A DNA stretch of 60,275 nucleotides from an uncultured Lachnospiraceae bacterium (GTDB taxonomy: Bacteria; Bacillota; Clostridia; Lachnospirales; Lachnospiraceae), in the NCBI GenBank assembly GCA_910585715.1, contig CAJUEX010000017.1:1-60275 (forward strand), given 5' to 3'. The notes below the pieces were generated by a model. It did not search any database, was not told the DNA's origin, and saw nothing but the letters and a program-made list of their open reading frames with translations. Below, piece after piece: positions 19,157 through 27,972 of this stretch (the first letter of the stretch is position 1; every line of letters starts with the position of its first letter). A program made the position numbers and the translations under genes.

Positions 19157-20486
19157 GGAAGATAACTGATTCATCCGGGCTGGTACACAGCATAAGCATA
19201 AGCTTAAATTTATTTTCCTTTGCAGATACCTTCATGGAGCCATGGTATTTTTCAACTGCCGCCTGAATGCTTTTCATCCCGATTCCATGTAAATGCCGGT
19301 CTTCCTTGCTTGACAGGAATACATTATCTTTTTTTAGAAGCTGTCCGTCAAATTCATTGGATATGACGATTAGCAACTGTTGTTCCTGTTTCAAGGCTTT
19401 TAACTGCATAAATGCGGATTTACCGTTTGCAATTCTCTTTATGCATGCTTCTCTTGCATTTTCCAACGCATTGCCCAGAATAACGGTAATATCGGACAAG
19501 TCAATCTGGTCAAAGCTGCCGGGCTCTACGGCAAACTGGACCCGGATACCGGAATCCACTGCTTTTTTCCACTCATCATACAGGATTGCATCCAGAAAAT
19601 GATTGCCTGTCTGAAATTCTCCGTTCACTTCTTTAATATTTTGGAAGAGTTCTTCTATATATTGTTCCGTTTCCACGCTGTCTTCCAATAAAAGCATAGT
19701 ATTGATATGCTTTTTTAAATCATGATAGAGCCTGTGGACATTTTGCTGGTTTTTTTCAATCTGGGTATAGTTAGCCATCATTCTTTCATTTCTCATATCC
19801 ATTAGCAGAAAGTCTTTTTCCTTGGTCCGGTAGAAGAAATATCCGTCAATTACATAATAGGATATAAAATAGAAAACAATAATCAGAAATGCCAGTATTC
19901 CGAGAAACAGCATTCCAAATCCCGATCCATCTCTCTGATAATAAGAAAATTCCACCATCAGTACAAGGCACAGGATGCTGGCAACTGCCTGTAACAGCAG
20001 AATTCCTGCCTCCTTCATGGTATATTTTTCTTTTTCCCGATTCAGCAGCTTTGCGCACAAGACAATTAAAATGAAATCCATCAGCCTTGAAAAAGCCAGA
20101 CATTGAATAAGCAAAAAGGGCTCCTGCAGGATGACAGAGATGTCTGTACCTTTATAAAACAATAGTAAAAGCCCGCCTACCAGACTTTCGCCTGCAATGA
20201 TAATAAGGAAAAATAGACCATTCAATAATATGGAAGCGTTGATGGAAGATTTATAAACCCATGCTGCCAGAAAAATACCGATGATAAACATACAACATAA
20301 TTTCAGCCCGGGATTTATGCCCCCCAGGTCAGCTGCAAAAGAAATGATTGTAAAAGATGCCAGTAACAGCCATTTCCCTGCGCCTTTAAAATGTTTCTGC
20401 AGTCTTTCGCAGAAAAACCAGTAATATAAATAAACCTCTGAAAAACTAATCAGCATATAAAGTATGTTCCATTGTATTCCATTCAT
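19152..20486 (-). CDS. AgrC/ComD-like sensor histidine kinase (GHKL)
   Basis: 444 aa. About six hydrophobic segments in residues 1-220, then a coiled linker and a kinase core. The phosphoacceptor region is 'HRLYHDLKKHINTMLLLE', the N-box 'LGNALENAREAC' and the G-box 'HGIGMKSI', as in the HPK10/AgrC class. It overlaps the downstream end of the response regulator gene by 4 bp (20483-20486). There is no agrB/agrD next to it, so its signal is unknown; it may respond to another cell's peptide or to a cell-wall cue. The genes it likely controls flank it on both sides. Confidence 0.9.
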   Translation of the reverse strand: MNGIQWNILYMLISFSEVYLYYWFFCERLQKHFKGAGKWLLLASFTIISFAADLGGINPGLKLCCMFIIGIFLAAWVYKSSINASILLNGLFFLIIIAGESLVGGLLLLFYKGTDISVILQEPFLLIQCLAFSRLMDFILIVLCAKLLNREKEKYTMKEAGILLLQAVASILCLVLMVEFSYYQRDGSGFGMLFLGILAFLIIVFYFISYYVIDGYFFYRTKEKDFLLMDMRNERMMANYTQIEKNQQNVHRLYHDLKKHINTMLLLEDSVETEQYIEELFQNIKEVNGEFQTGNHFLDAILYDEWKKAVDSGIRVQFAVEPGSFDQIDLSDITVILGNALENAREACIKRIANGKSAFMQLKALKQEQQLLIVISNEFDGQLLKKDNVFLSSKEDRHLHGIGMKSIQAAVEKYHGSMKVSAKENKFKLMLMLCTSPDESVIFP

Positions 20487-21193
20487 CCCAGTTCATCCCC
20501 CCAGAATTCCAAATATTTCTGCCTGAATTCTTCCTGCTTCGTTCGGGCAAGAGGCAGGCAGCTTCCGTCCTTTAAAAGAATTTCCTTGTTTTTCACTTTT
20601 TCAATCTGGCGCATATTTACCAGATAGGCATTGTGGATTCTGGCAAAACAACATCCCTCCAGCTGTTTTTGAACCTTCTTCAGATTGCCGTTTATGGAAA
20701 TATTTCTTTTGACACAATGATAGGTAAGCTCATGGTTTAGAACCTCTATATAATAAATTTCCTCGATTTTAACCTCATATTTCTGCCCCTGGCTCACAAG
20801 GCTTAAGCAATTCCTTTTCTGTTCATGCAGACGGATAAGCAGTTCCCTGGTTTGAAAAACAAAATCCTCATATGCAATGGGTTTTAGCAGAAAGCGGTAT
20901 GCCTTTACCCGGTAGCCGTCCAGAGCATATTGAATAAAGGCTGTCAGAAAAATAATTTCTATTCTCTGGTTTATTTTTCGTATTGCTTCTGCAATCTGTA
21001 TTCCGTTTTCTTCGTTCACATTTATATCGAGAAAAACAATTTCATATTGATTAAAGTCTGATTTCAGCAGTTCTTCTCCGCTTGTATATTTATCGCATTG
21101 TATGGAAATGTTTGTTTCACTGCCCAATTGCAGCATATAATTTTCAACCTGACTGCAATATTCTATTTCATCATCACAAACTGCAATTAACAT
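20483..21193 (-). CDS. LytTR-family response regulator
   Basis: 236 aa. Receiver domain 1-120 ('IAVCDDE', phosphoacceptor in 'EIVFLDINVNEENG') and LytTR DNA-binding domain about 135-232 ('IYYIEVLNHELTYHC...FARIHNAYLVNMRQIEKVKNKEILLKDGSCLPLAR'). First gene of a two-gene minus-strand operon with the kinase. Its start region is divergent from the gene at 21523. The TTACGCAAA direct repeats at 14662, 21360 and 22584 are its best candidate targets; this is inferred from proximity and from typical LytTR site geometry. Confidence 0.93.
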   Translation of the reverse strand: MLIAVCDDEIEYCSQVENYMLQLGSETNISIQCDKYTSGEELLKSDFNQYEIVFLDINVNEENGIQIAEAIRKINQRIEIIFLTAFIQYALDGYRVKAYRFLLKPIAYEDFVFQTRELLIRLHEQKRNCLSLVSQGQKYEVKIEEIYYIEVLNHELTYHCVKRNISINGNLKKVQKQLEGCCFARIHNAYLVNMRQIEKVKNKEILLKDGSCLPLARTKQEEFRQKYLEFWGDELG

Positions 21194-21359
21194 ATTTTAT
21201 AATCCGCCTTTTTATGATTCTACCTGTCTATTATATCAAATATTCTGCTATTTTACCATACGAGCTGTCTCATGAATATGTGGCGGAGCAGCAGTTTGGG
21301 AAACTGTTGTCTGAATTGCTGCACCGCATAGCAGTATTTTATCCGGCACGGATGAGATA

Positions 21360-21421
21360 TTACGCAAAAACCGGCTAGTTACGAAGAGGGAGTTGTATAA
21401 AAATGCCTTCTACTTTATAAT
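21360..21421 (+). promoter_or_regulatory. LytTR-type site 2 and promoter
   Basis: TTACGCAAA (21360-21368) and TTACGAAGA (21379-21387), 19 bp apart; GGGAG; -35 TTGTAT (21393-21398); 17-bp spacer; -10 TATAAT (21416-21421). Drives the gene at 21523. Confidence 0.82.
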
Positions 21422-21522
21422 GAACATATTATCATTCAGAAAAATATAAGAATAAGACAGGTAATTGTAAAACATCCTGCCGCAATTATTTCATATATAA
21501 GAAGATAGGGGAAGGAGAATAT

Positions 21523-22539
21523 ATGTCTGAAGAAAAACGTACGCTGAATGTACGTATGACGAAAGAGACATATAAAGCATTAGTGACAGAAGATATTTCA
21601 GCAAAATTAAAAAATAAGAAAAAAAATAATAATGACACTAATGAGGAAAAAGCAATGGCTGCCTTTATCATAGCTGTAGTCGTAATCTGGACAGTTGTTT
21701 TACTGTTCAGTCAGGGCGGAAAAATGTCAGGGGAGCCAGAGGGCAGAGGAAGCCTGTTTCCGGACACAATGAAAGCTGGAGATACAATAACCTTTGGCAT
21801 GTATAATAATGAAGAAATAGAGTGGAGGGTGCTGAAATTATCTGAAGATGGAAAAGAAGCAGTACTCATTTCAAAGAATATTTTATGTATGAAAGCCTAT
21901 GATGCGGCAGATAGCGGAAAATGCACTTATGATAAAGAGGGGAATCGTTATTTAAGAGGTTCTGAAGCAGACATTGATCAGCAGTTACAGATACAGGTTC
22001 GGGGAAACAACGACTGGAGTCTTTCAAATATAAGAGCATGGCTGAATTCCTCAGATGAAGTGGTAAAGTATGACGGTCAGGCGCCTGTGGCTGCTGCCAT
22101 GGCAGAGGGACATAATGGTTATCATAATGAACCGGGATTTTTGCATGGATTTAAGGAAGAAGAACTGGAAGCAATCAGGGAAGTGGAAAATATAACCTGC
22201 GGTAATAAGGTATCAGGCAGGGAGACCATAGTGACAAAGGATAAGGTGTACCTGCTTTCTTTAGAAGAGCTTAAGTGGTTTGAGGAGGCGGGGATAAGTC
22301 TTCTGGCAGAGCCAACACAGGCAGCCATTGCCAATGATGATACGGGATGGTATTTATTGGATATGGAAATGTATTCGGAAAAGGCATATTACTGGTGGCT
22401 TCGTGAACCGGTAAAAGAAGCTTCGGCAAAATGCTACATTGTGGGAAATGGCATAGGAGATGAGAATTTATTTAAAAAGGATGTGTCAATGGAGGGATTT
22501 GGAATCAGGCCTGTCATTACGGTCTATACAGGAAAATAG
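21523..22539 (+). CDS. Membrane-anchored DUF6273-type protein
   Basis: 338 aa. Cytoplasmic basic N-terminus ('RTLNVRMTKETYKALV...NKKKNNN'), one membrane segment (about 44-64, 'MAAFIIAVVVIWTVVLLF'), then an outside domain. That domain shows the DUF6273 pattern: 'FGMYNNEEIEWRVLKL', 'AVLISKNILCMKAYD', 'WSLSNIRAWLNS', 'DKVYLLSLEELKWF', 'YYWWLREP', 'GFGIRPVITV'. This fold is related to formylglycine-generating-enzyme/C-type-lectin-like domains and is frequent on surfaces of gut Firmicutes; the role is unknown. Start preceded by GGGGAAGGAG. Expressed from site-2 promoter, divergent from the LytTR system. Confidence 0.75.
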   Translation: MSEEKRTLNVRMTKETYKALVTEDISAKLKNKKKNNNDTNEEKAMAAFIIAVVVIWTVVLLFSQGGKMSGEPEGRGSLFPDTMKAGDTITFGMYNNEEIEWRVLKLSEDGKEAVLISKNILCMKAYDAADSGKCTYDKEGNRYLRGSEADIDQQLQIQVRGNNDWSLSNIRAWLNSSDEVVKYDGQAPVAAAMAEGHNGYHNEPGFLHGFKEEELEAIREVENITCGNKVSGRETIVTKDKVYLLSLEELKWFEEAGISLLAEPTQAAIANDDTGWYLLDMEMYSEKAYYWWLREPVKEASAKCYIVGNGIGDENLFKKDVSMEGFGIRPVITVYTGK

Positions 22540-22547
22540 CAGGAATT

Positions 22548-22576
22548 AAAAAAAGGGATGAATAGTCCCTTTTTTT
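22548..22576 (+). terminator. Terminator after the DUF6273-type gene
   Basis: AAAAAAAGGGA, tgaata loop, TCCCTTTTTTT; symmetrical and possibly bidirectional. It is immediately followed by the site-3 promoter. Confidence 0.9.
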
Positions 22577-22583
22577 GTGCGAT

Positions 22584-22645
22584 TTACGCAGTGACCGGTT
22601 AGTTACGCAAAGGGAATTGTATAAATAATCTTTCTTATTTAAACT
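22584..22645 (+). promoter_or_regulatory. LytTR-type site 3 and promoter
   Basis: TTACGCAGT (22584-22592) and TTACGCAAA (22603-22611), 19 bp apart; GGGAA; -35 TTGTAT (22617-22622); 17-bp spacer; -10 TAAACT (22640-22645). Sequence between the repeats (ACCGGTTAG) is also close to that of site 2 (ACCGGCTAG). Confidence 0.82.
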
Positions 22646-22710
22646 TTATTTTATAAATATTCTGGTCTTAAAAAATGATTTGAATAGTAAAAACAAGATG
22701 GAGGATTATT

Positions 22711-23376
22711 ATGAGTTTAGAAGAGAGAGGCTTCAAAGAGGAAGATGGAGAAGGAATGGACGGTGTCTTTGGATGGGATGCCATTACAGAAGCTTTTGAA
22801 AAGCTATATCCCGGTCAGGATAATCCAAAGCATTATGGAACCTTGATTTCCTGGCGGTTTGGAGGAAATGACCCATTGCCGGGCATCAGCATATATGATG
22901 GGGGAGATTACTGGCACTTTGTTACCTATGGTCTTTCGGAAGTGTATGAAAAGGAAACGAATAATAAAGAAATCAGCGGCTATGGAATGGAATTTACATT
23001 GAAATTAAAAAAGGGAAATTCCCATAGTGAAGAAGAGGAAGAAGAGGAAATAAAGGGGATATGCGGCATATTGCAGTCTATTGCCAGGATTACCTTTACA
23101 CAGGGAGAAATATTTCACACATATGAGTATCTGTACAGCGGGCAGACAGAAGGAGTGGATGTGAAAATGAAATCCAATATTACCGGATTTATCACTATTC
23201 CGGAGCCAAAGTGCAAATCTATTGATACACCAAACGGAAAAGTGGAATTTGTAGAACTGATAGGCGTAACAGATGGGGAGTTGAAAAGCATAATGAAGAA
23301 AGAGCTTCGGGTAAAGGAATTGTATGCTGTTTTAGGAACCGATGTCACAAGCTATGACAGGCAGTCTGTAATTTAG
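22711..23376 (+). CDS. Suppressor-of-fused (SUFU)-like protein
   Basis: 221 aa, cytoplasmic, no signal peptide. The pattern 'GWDAITEAFEKLYPGQDNPKHYGTLISWRFGGNDPLPGISIYDGGDYWHFVTYGLSEVYEK' and 'SGYGMEFTLKL' are characteristic of bacterial SUFU domains. An acidic run EEEEEEE lies near residue 107. In bacteria this family is known mainly as an immunity component of polymorphic toxin loci (established from comparative genomics). No toxin gene is next to it here, so its role in this LytTR regulon is open. The start at 22711 follows GGAGGA. It converges with the cassette-1 genes. Confidence 0.85.
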   Translation: MSLEERGFKEEDGEGMDGVFGWDAITEAFEKLYPGQDNPKHYGTLISWRFGGNDPLPGISIYDGGDYWHFVTYGLSEVYEKETNNKEISGYGMEFTLKLKKGNSHSEEEEEEEIKGICGILQSIARITFTQGEIFHTYEYLYSGQTEGVDVKMKSNITGFITIPEPKCKSIDTPNGKVEFVELIGVTDGELKSIMKKELRVKELYAVLGTDVTSYDRQSVI

Positions 23377-23401
23377 GACATATCCGGAGGCTTTGGGCAG
23401 G

Positions 23402-24211
23402 TTAATCCAAATCAATTTTCGTGACCTGTCCGAAGCGTTCCAGATATTTAATTCCAAATGCCTTATCTCTTTCACTGAATTTTATGTATACCAAAGCGAT
23501 ACTGCCTTTTACCTGTTTATTGTTACAAAAACGGCTGTCTGGATTTAAAAGATACACATCTGTTTTGCCAAGGTCTAAATCCATGACCTGACAGGAGCCC
23601 TGGGCGGTGAGCATTGCGCCTGTGGGCAGATAGCTTCTTTTCAGTTTTCCCACAACGGGAAATTCAAATATTTTCCCGGATTTATCCGTGTAAGAAATTC
23701 TTTTGGAAAGCATGTTTTTCTTCCCGCTTATCATCACCAGTTCATTTTTATCTCCTTCAAACAATCTGCCCTTTTTTATAACAAAAAACGGAGAGTCTAA
23801 AAAGGAATTTCCCAATGTGGTATCATAAGTATAGATTCGATATTCCTTTTGTTTTTGCCCTACATAAACGTCATTAAAGCAGACAATTTCGCATTCAAAC
23901 TTATCCTTCATTTCCAAAACAGTGTCACAAAAAATATCGTAAGCCAATTCTTCCAATTGCTCCGGGGAATCTGTATAATTGCCGGCGTTCCCCTGATTGA
24001 TTTTCTGCTGGGCCAGTTCATCAAAAAGCTTTTGGTCGGGTATGAACAATTCATATTCTGAAAAATCTCTATAGTCCGATGTGACCGAATAGGTAAATAA
24101 CATTTCTTTTATGTACAGGAAAGCGACTACAAGAAGGAAAATAACTGCTATGGCCATACATTTTTTTAGTTTTCCGGCTTTTTTATGATTCATATCTGGA
24201 ATAGTATACAT
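23402..24211 (-). CDS. Membrane-anchored extracytoplasmic component of peptide/ABC cassette 1
   Basis: 269 aa from ATG 24211, chosen because GGGAGGA lies 7 bp upstream; an earlier in-frame ATG at 24247 lacks this. One N-terminal membrane segment ('CMAIAVIFLLVVAFLYI'), then about 230 outside residues. 'ELVMISGKKNMLSKRISYTDKSGKIFEFPVVGKL' resembles the periplasmic core domain of MacB/FtsX-type ABC proteins, but no further membrane helices follow. It overlaps the small permease gene, so it is last in the operon. In the other cassettes a 709-736 aa solute-binding-like protein seems to take the outside role. Function inferred from context only. Confidence 0.6.
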   Translation of the reverse strand: MYTIPDMNHKKAGKLKKCMAIAVIFLLVVAFLYIKEMLFTYSVTSDYRDFSEYELFIPDQKLFDELAQQKINQGNAGNYTDSPEQLEELAYDIFCDTVLEMKDKFECEIVCFNDVYVGQKQKEYRIYTYDTTLGNSFLDSPFFVIKKGRLFEGDKNELVMISGKKNMLSKRISYTDKSGKIFEFPVVGKLKRSYLPTGAMLTAQGSCQVMDLDLGKTDVYLLNPDSRFCNNKQVKGSIALVYIKFSERDKAFGIKYLERFGQVTKIDLD

Positions 24212-24833
24212 TTGCAATTCCTCCCAATGCCCAGAATATAATGGCATATCCTGTCTGAAGCAATGCCTGAAAAAGCATTTCTTTGTAATCCTCCGTTATG
24301 ACGGTAATGACGGAAAGATACATATTGTCCCACAGTATGGATATTAGTAGCAAAACGACCGCAATTGCCGTGGCGATTACCGAAGAGCTGCTTTTATACA
24401 GTACGAAATACATAATTCCCATTACCAGAATATTCTCTATTAGCACAAATAGAATATAATCCTTTACTGCCTCTTCCTGTATGCTTAACAAAAGCATGGA
24501 AACATGCAATGTAATACAGCTGATTGCTGTAAATGCAGCGCTTTCCCACAAATACATTTTTTTATTGATATAAAATATTTCCCTTCCTTCTTCTTCAATC
24601 AGGTCCTGCATAAAAATAGCATATGCAATTGCGCTTAACAGTACATAAAATATCTGATACCCGATTCGGATAATGATTTCGTAATTATTTTCCGCCATAT
24701 GGACAGGTTTCCATAAAGAATAAGCCAATGGCAGAATAATGAGATAAATCAATAACAGAAAGAGGAAAACAATACATTTACTTTTTAGTAAAAGAAAAAA
24801 TCGGCTGCCTTTTTTTATCATAATGTTATTCAT
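24183..24833 (-). CDS. Small ABC permease subunit of cassette 1 (~215-aa family)
   Basis: 216 aa with about six hydrophobic segments. Homologous by eye to the proteins at 53529 (215 aa) and 59489 (214 aa): shared length, shared hydrophobic profile, and the motif around 'EEEGREIFYINKK', which corresponds to 'LEGRKRELYCFVWRK' and 'ESDGRELYYLYEKK'. It overlaps the ATPase gene by 8 bp upstream and the gene at 23402 downstream, so it is tightly coupled. Probably one half of an ABC-2-type membrane domain, with the 561-aa protein as the other half. Confidence 0.72.
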   Translation of the reverse strand: MNNIMIKKGSRFFLLLKSKCIVFLFLLLIYLIILPLAYSLWKPVHMAENNYEIIIRIGYQIFYVLLSAIAYAIFMQDLIEEEGREIFYINKKMYLWESAAFTAISCITLHVSMLLLSIQEEAVKDYILFVLIENILVMGIMYFVLYKSSSSVIATAIAVVLLLISILWDNMYLSVITVITEDYKEMLFQALLQTGYAIIFWALGGIANVYYSRYES

Positions 24834-25677
24834 CCCTGTTCATACATTCATAATAAACATCTTCTAAAACCGCTTCCGCCTCTTTATAAGGCAGTTTTTC
24901 CCTGCTCATGATTCGGTTTATCAAAAGGTCGTTTTTATTGTATATTTTAAGGATTTTATAATCAGAGCCTATCTTCTTTAAATCCTCTTCATTCAGCTCG
25001 TAAACATAGGATTTCATATTCCTTGTAATATTTTTTGTAGACGATTCCAGTTGTTTCTTTCCGTGCTTTAAAATAATGACTTTATGGCAGACTGCCTCAA
25101 TATCCTCCACAATATGGGTGGAAATCAGGATAGTTTTTTCTTTTCCAAGCTGAGCCATAATTTTTTTAAACCGCATTCTTTCTTCAGGGTCCAATCCTGT
25201 AGTGGGCTCATCAAAAATTAGAATTTCCGGATTGCCAAGCAGGGCCTGTGCAATTCCCAAACGCCTTATCATGCCTCCTGAAAGCTTTTTCACTTTTTTC
25301 CGGAGGCAGTCCTTAAGATTTACAAGCTCAAGGCACCTTTCTATTTCTGGTGCCTGTCTGCTTTTTTCTATTGCTTTCATTTCTGCAAAATATAACATAA
25401 AATCCCGGACGATCATATTTTTGAAAATGCCGAATTTCTGGGGTAAATATCCGATTGTATCTGCTTTGGGAAAGCACAGCTCACCTTGTGCATCCACAAA
25501 ACCGACTGCGCCGCTGTCAGGCTCATAAATCCCGGTAATGCAGCGCAGCAATGTGGTCTTTCCGGCGCCGTTCGGGGCAAGAATACCATAGATTCCCGTT
25601 TCAAACCTGACTGACAGATTATCCAATGCCTTTTGCTTTCCAAAGCTCTTTTCCAGATTTTTTACAATTATTTTCAT
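24826..25677 (-). CDS. ABC transporter ATPase of cassette 1
   Basis: 283 aa. Walker A 'LAPNGAGKTTLLRC', signature 'KLSGGMIRRLGIAQALLG', Walker B 'ILIFDEPTTGLDPEER', H-loop 'ISTHIVEDIEAVC'. The C-terminal extension of about 80 residues is typical of CcmA/BcrA-type exporters. Closest relative in the window is the ATPase at 58677. Three bases separate it from the 561-aa permease, so it is in the same operon. Likely powers export or extraction of the cassette's peptide. Confidence 0.95.
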   Translation of the reverse strand: MKIIVKNLEKSFGKQKALDNLSVRFETGIYGILAPNGAGKTTLLRCITGIYEPDSGAVGFVDAQGELCFPKADTIGYLPQKFGIFKNMIVRDFMLYFAEMKAIEKSRQAPEIERCLELVNLKDCLRKKVKKLSGGMIRRLGIAQALLGNPEILIFDEPTTGLDPEERMRFKKIMAQLGKEKTILISTHIVEDIEAVCHKVIILKHGKKQLESSTKNITRNMKSYVYELNEEDLKKIGSDYKILKIYNKNDLLINRIMSREKLPYKEAEAVLEDVYYECMNRDE

Positions 25678-25680
25678 ATG

Positions 25681-27366
25681 CTATAGCCCCTGTTTCTCCT
25701 TCCATTCTATGTACTGTTCTTTATACCGGTTAAGCAGATATTCTTTTTTAAACATGTAACACATGACCATATCATCAAAGTATGCCTCTCTGTCCGCTCC
25801 GTTTATATCAGGCATCCACACAAATACTTTATTGGAAAGAGAGTTCTTCAAATCCCCTTCAAATGCCGAAAAGCCATCGACAGTTTCCCTAATATCCTCC
25901 AAAATCCTGCTTTCATTATAGGTGGAGGGAAACAAAAAACGGTATTCCTCATATTCTATTTCCTTTACAAAGCCGCCTAAAAGCAGGACTTCTTTCACTG
26001 TTCCGGAAAAATCTTCTGTATTTCCAATGCTATGCCTTTGATTTGAAGAATTTTTGTCCTTAGCCAGATTGCTGTATACCTTTCCATGATAATCTACATG
26101 CACTTCAAAGGGAACCGCTTTTGGCAGGGATATTGGAGAAAAACATATGTTTTTTTCATCATATACTTTGTGGAAGCCTGCTATAGGATAATACGGAAGC
26201 CCTGCCGGCAGATAAATTCCTGCATATTCTCCATAAAAAGGACATCCGTTTCCTTCATATTCAAAGGTGATTTCTTTTGCCGTTTCCGGGGCATAAACGT
26301 AAAGATAGTCTCCATCTCTCTGAAAGCCTAAGATATCATCTGACTGAGTATAAATTTTTTTTATCTGAAAGCCATGATACAGAGTAAAGGCATATGGCTC
26401 TTCATTTGTACCAATATCTTCAAATGACAGAGTGGCTTTGAAAGTCAGCTGGTTCGAGGCCTTTATGTCCATCTGATAGCCCTTTACCGAAAAGCCAGCT
26501 TCCTTTTTTTCATACTGCTGCAGTCCCCTATAATGCAGCTGGCTATAGAGCAAAGCTGCTTCTTTGCCCAGTCCTGTTAAATTTGTGCGGGGCATCATAA
26601 AAATGCCGAGACATACCATTGCTGCCAAAATGCATATGGAAGGAAATAGTATTTTTCTCACGTGTTTATGAAAATAAAAGGCAAGCACTGCAAGATGGAC
26701 AACAATCCAAAATAGTATTATGGCGATTCTTTGTATCTGAACGGGATAACCCAAATAACCGTTCACGGTAAAATTGGCATTTTCCGGAAATATTTCTACA
26801 ATGGAAGCATTTATATGAAAAAGGAAATTGATTTCATTTTTTATGGGAGAAGTTATACAGAAAATTGCTGCAAGCAGCAGAACTCTTAATAAGTTGGAGG
26901 ATGGGATGGAAAGGCACTTTCCTATAACAAGTGCAAGCACCCCGCACATTCCAATATCTACCATAATATTAATTAGGATATGACGGATAAAATCGCCGGA
27001 AGCCGGAAAAGAAACAGTATATAAGCATGTGCAATATCCTGTAAGAAATATGGTAAGGGCAACATGAAGCAAAAGCAGGCATAATACCTGCTTTTTCTCT
27101 CCTTTTTTATATGACAATGCATCTAAGGCCTCCTGCATGGAATATTTCTGAAAGGTGCCGAAATATTGCACTGCCGTTACAAGTAAAACAAGGAAATAGA
27201 ATATACTGTAATTTACAATGGGATAGAGAAAGTCTACTGTATAATAACCATTTTCCGCTTTAATGTTAAAGGATATTTTTGTAACCTCTGCCAGAAGCCA
27301 TATGTATACAATAAGAAGCAGATAGGTAACTTTATGCAAAAAAAGCTGTTTTATGTATTTTGCCAT
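25681..27366 (-). CDS. Large permease with M1-peptidase-like ectodomain (cassette 1)
   Basis: 561 aa. Residues 1-260 contain about six hydrophobic segments, with the conserved loop 'LGYPVQIQRIAIILFW' before the last ones. Residues about 270-561 form an outside domain: 'KGYQMDIKASNQLTFKATLSFEDI', 'YAFTLYHGFQIKKIY', 'YEGNGCPFYGEYAGIYLPAGLPYYPIAGFHKVYD'. This resembles the N-terminal beta-sandwich of M1 aminopeptidases, but no HExxH is present, so a non-catalytic binding role is likely. Paralogues are at 47293, 49605 and 54807. Second gene after the peptide gene. Confidence 0.78.
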   Translation of the reverse strand: MAKYIKQLFLHKVTYLLLIVYIWLLAEVTKISFNIKAENGYYTVDFLYPIVNYSIFYFLVLLVTAVQYFGTFQKYSMQEALDALSYKKGEKKQVLCLLLLHVALTIFLTGYCTCLYTVSFPASGDFIRHILINIMVDIGMCGVLALVIGKCLSIPSSNLLRVLLLAAIFCITSPIKNEINFLFHINASIVEIFPENANFTVNGYLGYPVQIQRIAIILFWIVVHLAVLAFYFHKHVRKILFPSICILAAMVCLGIFMMPRTNLTGLGKEAALLYSQLHYRGLQQYEKKEAGFSVKGYQMDIKASNQLTFKATLSFEDIGTNEEPYAFTLYHGFQIKKIYTQSDDILGFQRDGDYLYVYAPETAKEITFEYEGNGCPFYGEYAGIYLPAGLPYYPIAGFHKVYDEKNICFSPISLPKAVPFEVHVDYHGKVYSNLAKDKNSSNQRHSIGNTEDFSGTVKEVLLLGGFVKEIEYEEYRFLFPSTYNESRILEDIRETVDGFSAFEGDLKNSLSNKVFVWMPDINGADREAYFDDMVMCYMFKKEYLLNRYKEQYIEWKEKQGL

Positions 27367-27401
27367 TTCTTTCTCTCCCTAAAAGACTTTCTGCTTCTGT
27401 G

Positions 27402-27770
27402 TTATCTTGCTCTGATACTTCCATTTCCTTTTCCGGGACCGGATAATCTTAATTTCCAAAGCTTGGAACCTGTCAGGCTGGTGTTAGCAGAAACTTTTCT
27501 TCCTTTATCTACAAAAGTAGCACGGGTAGTTTGCCATTTGCCATATCTGCGTTGCTGCGGCTTTGCCCAAAAGAATCCCTTCGTGCATTTTGCTGAAAAC
27601 ATTGCCTGTCCCATTGTCCCGCCCGATACTTTTGAACAGGCATCCTTTACCATGGATTTTTTTGTGACATATTCTGTTCCAGTACTTCCGGCAAATACTA
27701 CAATGCCTGAACCTAATATTGTCATGAGGCTTAATAGAATTGTTGCTGCTATTTTTTTCTGTTTATTCAT
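27402..27770 (-). CDS. Secreted small peptide, bacteriocin- or signal-like (cassette 1)
   Basis: 122 aa. Sec-type signal peptide about 1-27 ('IAATILLSLMTILGSGIVVFAG'), leaving about 95 residues that are basic, Gly/Ser/Lys-rich and carry two Cys (about 45 and 62) able to form one disulfide. It ends in a Gly-Pro-Gly-Lys basic tail. Not clearly homologous to the peptides at 49198 or 54435, but it has the same position directly before a large permease. I do not recognise a named family; the size and gene order recall lactococcin-972-type loci. GGAAAG precedes the ATG. Confidence 0.65.
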   Translation of the reverse strand: MNKQKKIAATILLSLMTILGSGIVVFAGSTGTEYVTKKSMVKDACSKVSGGTMGQAMFSAKCTKGFFWAKPQQRRYGKWQTTRATFVDKGRKVSANTSLTGSKLWKLRLSGPGKGNGSIRAR

Positions 27771-27822
27771 TTCTTTCCTTAATTCTTGAAACTATTATGT
27801 TTACAAATGCGCATCTGTACTT

Positions 27823-27852
27823 AATATAACACTTGGTCATTGCACCCGTCAA
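27823..27852 (-). promoter_or_regulatory. Promoter of cassette 1
   Basis: On the minus strand: TTGACG (27852-27847), 18-bp spacer, TATATT (27828-27823), about 50 bp upstream of the peptide gene. No LytTR-like direct repeats are visible upstream. Confidence 0.55.
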
Positions 27853-27972
27853 GTATAATTTATTTTAGTATTAGAAAAATTAAAATCAGTGACACATTAC
27901 CTTTTATTTCATATACGAGCGGCATGGGGGACAAAATCCTTTCCCAGGCACCAGACGGCTTACCAATACACA

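Noticed and set aside
25681..27366. Active M1 metallopeptidase
   Set aside because: No HExxH-(18)-E motif in this or the three paralogues; only the beta-sandwich-like half is recognisable.
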